A stretch of 37,896 nt of DNA from Gemmatimonadota bacterium (GTDB lineage: Bacteria > Gemmatimonadota > Gemmatimonadetes > Longimicrobiales > Gaopeijiaceae), in NCBI GenBank assembly GCA_028874995.1, contig JAPPGM010000174.1, positions 1 through 37,896 of the forward strand, in the 5' to 3' direction. The notes below the pieces were generated by a model. That model had not been told where the DNA came from. It did not search any database and saw only the letters and a list, made by a program, of their open reading frames with translations. The position numbers were made by a program, and so were the translations under genes. Positions 33,722-37,896 of this stretch are shown in pieces (position 1 is the first letter of the stretch; the number at the start of each line of letters is the position of its first letter).

Positions 33722-34528
33722 TCACCCGCCCGCCCCGAAAACCAGCGACACACCCAGCGCGATCATCGTGTTGAAGATCACGTTGCCGAAGAGAACCGCC
33801 GTCATCACCGCGGCCATCGAGTACCGCATGTACGCCATCGGGATGACCAGGAGTTCATTGGAAAACGGCACGAAGGCCGCGTAGAGGAAGAGAAGCCCCA
33901 CGGGAAGGAAGCGGTGGCGGTCGTGCAACGCCTCGGCGCGGGCACGAAAGCGCGCCATGCGGTAGGACGAAATGTTGCGAGTCGTATTGCCGATGAGGTA
34001 TCCCAGCAGGTCGCCCATCGTCATGCCCAGCGAGATCGTGGCCAGAATGGGCACCGGCTCCAACCCCGCCTCGATGAAAAAGAGATAGAAGGAGGCTACC
34101 GGGACCGGCCACACCACGCTGAAGCCGCTGACCAGCGAAACCAGGAGCAGCCCGGGATACCCCGCGGCCGCCGCCGCGTCCGTTGCCCCCTCCATGTCCC
34201 CCACCCGCAGGTTCACCCACACCATGACAGCGACGAGCCCCAGGATCGCCAGCAGCTTGAACGCCAGCGGCACACGCCCACGCGGCCGCATCCGCCGGCG
34301 CATCTCCGCCGACCAGGTCACGAAGCGCGCGATCTCGTCGGCGGGCGGCACGGCGTCCGGTTCGCCGTAGGCCGTCTCCAGCCGCCACCGCATGTACGCC
34401 TTCGACGGCAGCGGCAGGAACGGGGGCTTGCGGTACCAGTCCCTGGAGCGGAAGGCCCACGCGGCGGAGAGCAGCGCGGGCCAGAGCCGGGGGCGGCGGA
34501 GCGCCAGGAGCAGGAATGGGCGATACAT
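33722..34528 (-). CDS. VTT/DedA-like membrane protein with N-terminal cytoplasmic region
   Basis: A 268-residue membrane protein. The first 90 residues look cytoplasmic and contain a distinctive block, WYRKPPFLPLPSKAYMRWRL followed by ETAYG, seen from memory in small uncharacterised proteins of other phyla. One helix (LAILGLVAVMVWVNL) and then a region like the VTT fold follow: GLLLVSLVSGFSVVWPVPVA, a re-entrant-like segment, MTMGDLLGYLIGNTTR and LLFLYAAFVPFSNELLVIPM. VTT proteins include DedA/TMEM41-type lipid transporters and scramblases; assignment here is probable, not certain. It begins 6 bases after the Fic gene and ends next to coaE, so all three form one operon. Confidence 0.7.
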   Translation of the reverse strand: MYRPFLLLALRRPRLWPALLSAAWAFRSRDWYRKPPFLPLPSKAYMRWRLETAYGEPDAVPPADEIARFVTWSAEMRRRMRPRGRVPLAFKLLAILGLVAVMVWVNLRVGDMEGATDAAAAAGYPGLLLVSLVSGFSVVWPVPVASFYLFFIEAGLEPVPILATISLGMTMGDLLGYLIGNTTRNISSYRMARFRARAEALHDRHRFLPVGLLFLYAAFVPFSNELLVIPMAYMRYSMAAVMTAVLFGNVIFNTMIALGVSLVFGAGG

Positions 34529-34534
34529 GCCGGC

Positions 34535-35554
34535 TCAGCGGAACTCCGTGTCCGCGAAGCACTTGGCGTAGAGGACCTCGACCCGCTCCACTTCGGGCGC
34601 CGTCAGCAGCCGGAATTCGCCGCGGCGGGCCCGACCGGAAAGTCTGCCCCGATTCCGGGCGAGGAACCGGGTCAGGATATCGATCGTCCCTTCGGGCATG
34701 TCCGCGATCTCCTCCTGTATTCGGGCCGAGAAGTCGTCATACCTCTCAAGGTAATCGACTTCGCGGGGGAGGTCCTCGCGGACGGTGCGCTCGAGACACC
34801 GGTAGAGGAATTCGGCGTGGGGCGTGGCGTCGAAGTAGCGATAGTAGTCGGCGGTCTCGTTCAGCACCTCCGCATTGCCGCGCTTCGTAGGGCGCCAGTC
34901 GACCAGGGGCAACACGCGCGCGGAATGGCCGGAGAGAACGCCACGGTACTCCGCGACCTGCTCCAGCATCGGAACGCTGACCGGGAAGACCAGGCCCGGC
35001 GGACTGAACCCCGCCCGCGCGAGCACATGGTGGACCAGCCAGCGACGAATGCGCCCGTTTCCGTCCTCGAACGGATGGATGTACACGAATCCGAATGAAA
35101 GCGCGGCCGCCGTCACGACCGGATCCACGCCGGACCCTTCGGCACGCTCACCGTACTCCACGACGCCCCGAATCAGTTCGGCAAGGTCGCCGGGACGCGC
35201 GCTGAAATGTTCCGGAATGGGCGCCCCTGTCGCCCGGTCCCGTCTCCCGACCCAGCCACCTTCGGTTCGCAGGCCGAGCCGGGTGAACCTTCTGTCGCCA
35301 ATCAGCGCTTCCTGCAGTACCAGGAGTCTGTCGGTGGTGAGAACACCCCGCCCGGCCTCACCGATCGCCCAGCCCCAGCGCAACGCCCGTTTGTGCGGGG
35401 GCCGCTCTCCCTCGAGTCCGAACGACGCCCTGCTGTCGGCGAACAGGAGAAAGGCAGCGGCACGGCGGTCACCTTGCCCGCGTCCGGAACGTCGACGCGG
35501 ATGTCCGTCAGCACAATCAGAGCTGGTCAACCTGAAGACCCGGCATCTACACAC
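34535..35554 (-). CDS. Fic-family AMP transferase, 5' end uncertain or disrupted
   Basis: Fic proteins transfer AMP (or other nucleotide parts) to hydroxyl groups of target proteins. The catalytic motif [12 protein letters not shown] (160-171) is complete. Before it, SFGLEG (44-49) fits the inhibitory helix motif [S/T]xxxE[G/N] of self-restrained Fic enzymes, so Glu 48 could block ATP binding until released. Conserved-looking segments [16 protein letters not shown] and [15 protein letters not shown] follow. The start is doubtful: the first 33 residues (from GTG 35554) are Arg-rich and unlike the rest, while a neighbouring frame over 35455-35510 reads well ([20 protein letters not shown]). A frameshift near 35455 is therefore likely, either in the gene or in the assembly. 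It is the first gene of the unit with the VTT-like gene and coaE. Confidence 0.8.
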   Translation of the reverse strand: MCRCRVFRLTSSDCADGHPRRRSGRGQGDRRAAAFLLFADSRASFGLEGERPPHKRALRWGWAIGEAGRGVLTTDRLLVLQEALIGDRRFTRLGLRTEGGWVGRRDRATGAPIPEHFSARPGDLAELIRGVVEYGERAEGSGVDPVVTAAALSFGFVYIHPFEDGNGRIRRWLVHHVLARAGFSPPGLVFPVSVPMLEQVAEYRGVLSGHSARVLPLVDWRPTKRGNAEVLNETADYYRYFDATPHAEFLYRCLERTVREDLPREVDYLERYDDFSARIQEEIADMPEGTIDILTRFLARNRGRLSGRARRGEFRLLTAPEVERVEVLYAKCFADTEFR

Positions 35555-35741
35555 ATCTAGGCCATGCTCCCTCCGCCCGTCGGCCCGCGGGCCCCGGGGT
35601 CCTGCCTTCCGCCCCCTTCAGCGGGAGGAGCGCGGAAGTCCGATGACCGGTGGCCTACATCCGATCTGTGCGCGGACGACGGCAATGCTGTATCCTTCCG
35701 TTCGTTTCCCGCAACTCCGCCAGCACCCACCCCCCTCCCCC

Positions 35742-37802
35742 ATGCCCAACCGCCTCGCCTCCGAGACCAGTCCCTACCTGCTGCAGCACGCGCACAACCC
35801 GGTCGACTGGCACCCCTGGTGCGACGAGGCCCTCGCCCTGGCTCGCGAGCAGGACCGCCCCATCCTCCTCTCGATCGGCTACTCGGCGTGCCACTGGTGC
35901 CACGTCATGGAGCGGGAGTCCTTCGAGGACGACGAGACCGCGGCGCTGATGAACCGGTCCTTTGTCAACATCAAGGTGGACCGCGAGGAGCGGCCCGACG
36001 TGGACTCGATCTACATGCGCGCCGTGCAGGCGATGACCGGGCACGGGGGATGGCCGCTGACCGCCTTCCTCACGCCCGCGGGCGTCCCCTACTACGGCGG
36101 CACCTATTTCCCCCCCGAACCCCGCCACGGCATGCCCTCCTTCCGGCAGGTGCTCGCCGCAGCCGCCAACGCCTACCACTCGCGGCGGGACGAGGTGGCG
36201 CAGGCCGGCGCCCAGCTGACAGCCGTTCTGAACCGCAACGCCACCGAACCGCAGCCCGCCTCCGGTCCCTTCGATCTGAGCGACGGCAGGCTCTTCGCCC
36301 ACGCCGTCTCCGCCGCCGGACGCACCTTCGACCCAACGAACGGCGGCTTCGGCGGCGCGCCCAAGTTCCCGCAGCCGGACTTCCTCGACTTCCTGCTGCG
36401 GACGGGCGGGCCGGAGTCGCACGGGGTCTCCATGGCGTCGCACACGCTGTCGCGCATGGCGGCGGGCGGCATCCGCGACCACGCCGGAGGCGGCTTCCAC
36501 CGCTACTCCGTCGACGCGCGCTGGCTGGTCCCCCACTTCGAGAAGATGCTCTACGACAACGCGCTGATCGCGCGGGCGCTGACGCGGGCGCACCTGCTCG
36601 GGGCGCGCCATCTGGGGCCGGTCGCGGAGGAGACGCTGGACTACGTGCTCGAGGACCTGACTTCACCCGAGGGGGTGTTCTACTCGGCGCGCGACGCCGA
36701 TTCGGAGGGGGAGGAGGGGCTCTTCTACCTGTGGACGCCCGCGGAGGTGGCCGCCGTGCTCGGCCGCGACGAGGCGCGCCTGGTGTCGCGGGTCTACGAC
36801 GTGAGCGAGGCGGGGAACTTCGAGGGGCGAAACATCCTCCACCTGCCCCACGATCTGGACGCGGTCGCCCGCCAGGAGGGGATCGGCCGGGAGGAGCTGG
36901 ACCGGCGGCTGCGTGACTCGCTGGCCGCGCTGAAGGACCACCGCGCCGCGCGTCCCGAGCCGCTCCGCGACGATAAGGTGCTCACTTCGTGGAACGGCTT
37001 CACCATCCGCGCGCTGGCGGAAGCCGGACCCGCGCTCGGGCGTCCCGACTACACGGCGGCGGGTGCGCGCGCGGCCTCGTTCCTGCTCGAGACCGTGCGG
37101 CGCGGCGACCGCCTGCTGCGCGTCTTCGCGGCCGGCCGCGCCCACATCGACGGCTTCCTGGAGGACTACGGCGCACTCGGCAACGCCTGCATGTCGCTCT
37201 ACGAGGCGACGCTGGACGCGCGCTGGCTCACCGAGGCGACGCGGATCGCGGACGCCACCGTCGCCCACTTCTGGTCCCCCGCCGAACAGGTCTTCCATGA
37301 CGCCCCCGCGGACGGGGAGGCGCTGGTGGTCCGTCCCCGCGACATCATGGACAACGCCACACCGTCCGGGAACTCGCTTGTGGTCGAGCTGCTCGTCCGT
37401 CTGGCGGCGATCACCGGGTCGGCCGCGCACGGCGGGATCGCCGAGGCCGTCTTCGCGCGGGAACGCGGCACGATGGAGCGCTATCCCTCCGCGGTGGGCC
37501 GGCTTCTCACCGCTACGGTCCAGCACGCGACCCCCCGCCTGGAGATCACGCTGGTGGGATCCCCCCCGGCGCTCTCGGGTATGCTGGACGTGGCTCACCG
37601 ACACCCCCACCCGAACCGGGTCATCGCCGGCGGCCAACCGGAAGACGCCGCGGTCGCCGCGCTGCCAACGATGGAGGGCAGGCTGGACCGCGCCGGACAG
37701 GCCTTCGTCTGCATCGGGACGACCTGCCAGGAGCCGGTGTCCGATCCGGCGGCTCTGGACGCGGCGCTCGCGCGGGCCCAATCTGTCAGTCCTGCGGGCT
37801 GA
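35742..37802 (+). CDS. DUF255/YyaL-type thioredoxin-domain protein
   Basis: A 686-residue cytoplasmic protein of the YyaL/SPATA20 family. It begins [20 protein letters not shown], the family's opening signature, and has a thioredoxin-like domain with CHWC (Cys 50, Cys 53) in [20 protein letters not shown], then [17 protein letters not shown] and [20 protein letters not shown]. The C-terminal two-thirds match an (alpha/alpha)6-barrel of the N-acylglucosamine 2-epimerase type ([57 protein letters not shown]). The function of the family is unknown. ATG 35742 is chosen because the family start lies there; an upstream in-frame ATG at 35686 would add 19 unusual residues. Divergent from the Fic gene with a 187-base gap. 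The remaining 94 bases of the window show no feature. Confidence 0.93.
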   Translation: MPNRLASETSPYLLQHAHNPVDWHPWCDEALALAREQDRPILLSIGYSACHWCHVMERESFEDDETAALMNRSFVNIKVDREERPDVDSIYMRAVQAMTGHGGWPLTAFLTPAGVPYYGGTYFPPEPRHGMPSFRQVLAAAANAYHSRRDEVAQAGAQLTAVLNRNATEPQPASGPFDLSDGRLFAHAVSAAGRTFDPTNGGFGGAPKFPQPDFLDFLLRTGGPESHGVSMASHTLSRMAAGGIRDHAGGGFHRYSVDARWLVPHFEKMLYDNALIARALTRAHLLGARHLGPVAEETLDYVLEDLTSPEGVFYSARDADSEGEEGLFYLWTPAEVAAVLGRDEARLVSRVYDVSEAGNFEGRNILHLPHDLDAVARQEGIGREELDRRLRDSLAALKDHRAARPEPLRDDKVLTSWNGFTIRALAEAGPALGRPDYTAAGARAASFLLETVRRGDRLLRVFAAGRAHIDGFLEDYGALGNACMSLYEATLDARWLTEATRIADATVAHFWSPAEQVFHDAPADGEALVVRPRDIMDNATPSGNSLVVELLVRLAAITGSAAHGGIAEAVFARERGTMERYPSAVGRLLTATVQHATPRLEITLVGSPPALSGMLDVAHRHPHPNRVIAGGQPEDAAVAALPTMEGRLDRAGQAFVCIGTTCQEPVSDPAALDAALARAQSVSPAG

Positions 37803-37896
37803 CCGGAAACTCCACCTGGCAGTCCGTGGATAGACCCACGCGAGCACCGAGAGCGGTGAGGCGCCGGGCTGGCATGACGGAAGTATCGCAAATCAA

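Overview
The window is GC-rich bacterial DNA, densely coded. The gene content suggests a Gemmatimonadota-type bacterium, possibly a host-associated marine lineage. Pointers are a secreted sortilin/VPS10-type BNR-repeat protein, a peptidase/TolB-propeller/outer-membrane-barrel fusion, a B12-dependent class II ribonucleotide reductase, a large exported ankyrin protein and LRR-containing lipoproteins. The phylum is an inference from family content; there is no rRNA or other decisive marker here.

Layout. 1-1.16 kb: a small lipoprotein and a gene-poor stretch with a possible ribbon-helix-helix gene remnant. 1.16-3.8 kb: nrdJ (minus) with a sigma70-like promoter and two NrdR-box-like sites 32 bp apart. 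3.8-10.3 kb: a minus-strand operon in the order methyltransferase, murQ, GT-C glycosyltransferase, peptidase-MA/PD40/barrel protein. 10.5-13.06 kb: gamma-glutamyltransferase (plus), whose 3' end overlaps a convergent lipoprotein gene by 118 bp. 13.2-15.9 kb: an ABC exporter half-transporter with Asp at the catalytic Glu position, then a small membrane-anchored beta-repeat protein.

15.9-25.4 kb is the accessory heart of the window. A 1134-residue exported ankyrin protein lies downstream of two tandem paralogous lipoproteins, each with Big2-like, LRR and metzincin zinc-protease regions. The duplication includes the promoters. A short decayed ankyrin-gene fragment lies between the two protease genes, so the ancestral duplicated unit was probably a protease-ankyrin gene pair. 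All eight cysteines of the mature ankyrin protein fall in four pairs 19-20 residues apart, each in a non-ankyrin-like cap that opens a block of repeats. The two proteases are nearly identical in the region before the catalytic domain but strongly diverged in the first LRR repeats.

25.5-37.8 kb: a peroxiredoxin-like thioredoxin-fold protein with CcdA; the sortilin-type BNR protein; an agmatinase/arginase-family enzyme with a small unknown protein; a compact minus-strand operon of Fic protein, VTT-like membrane protein, coaE and a NrnA-type DHH phosphoesterase; and a divergent YyaL/DUF255 thioredoxin-domain protein. No tRNA, rRNA, CRISPR array, transposase or integrase was recognised.
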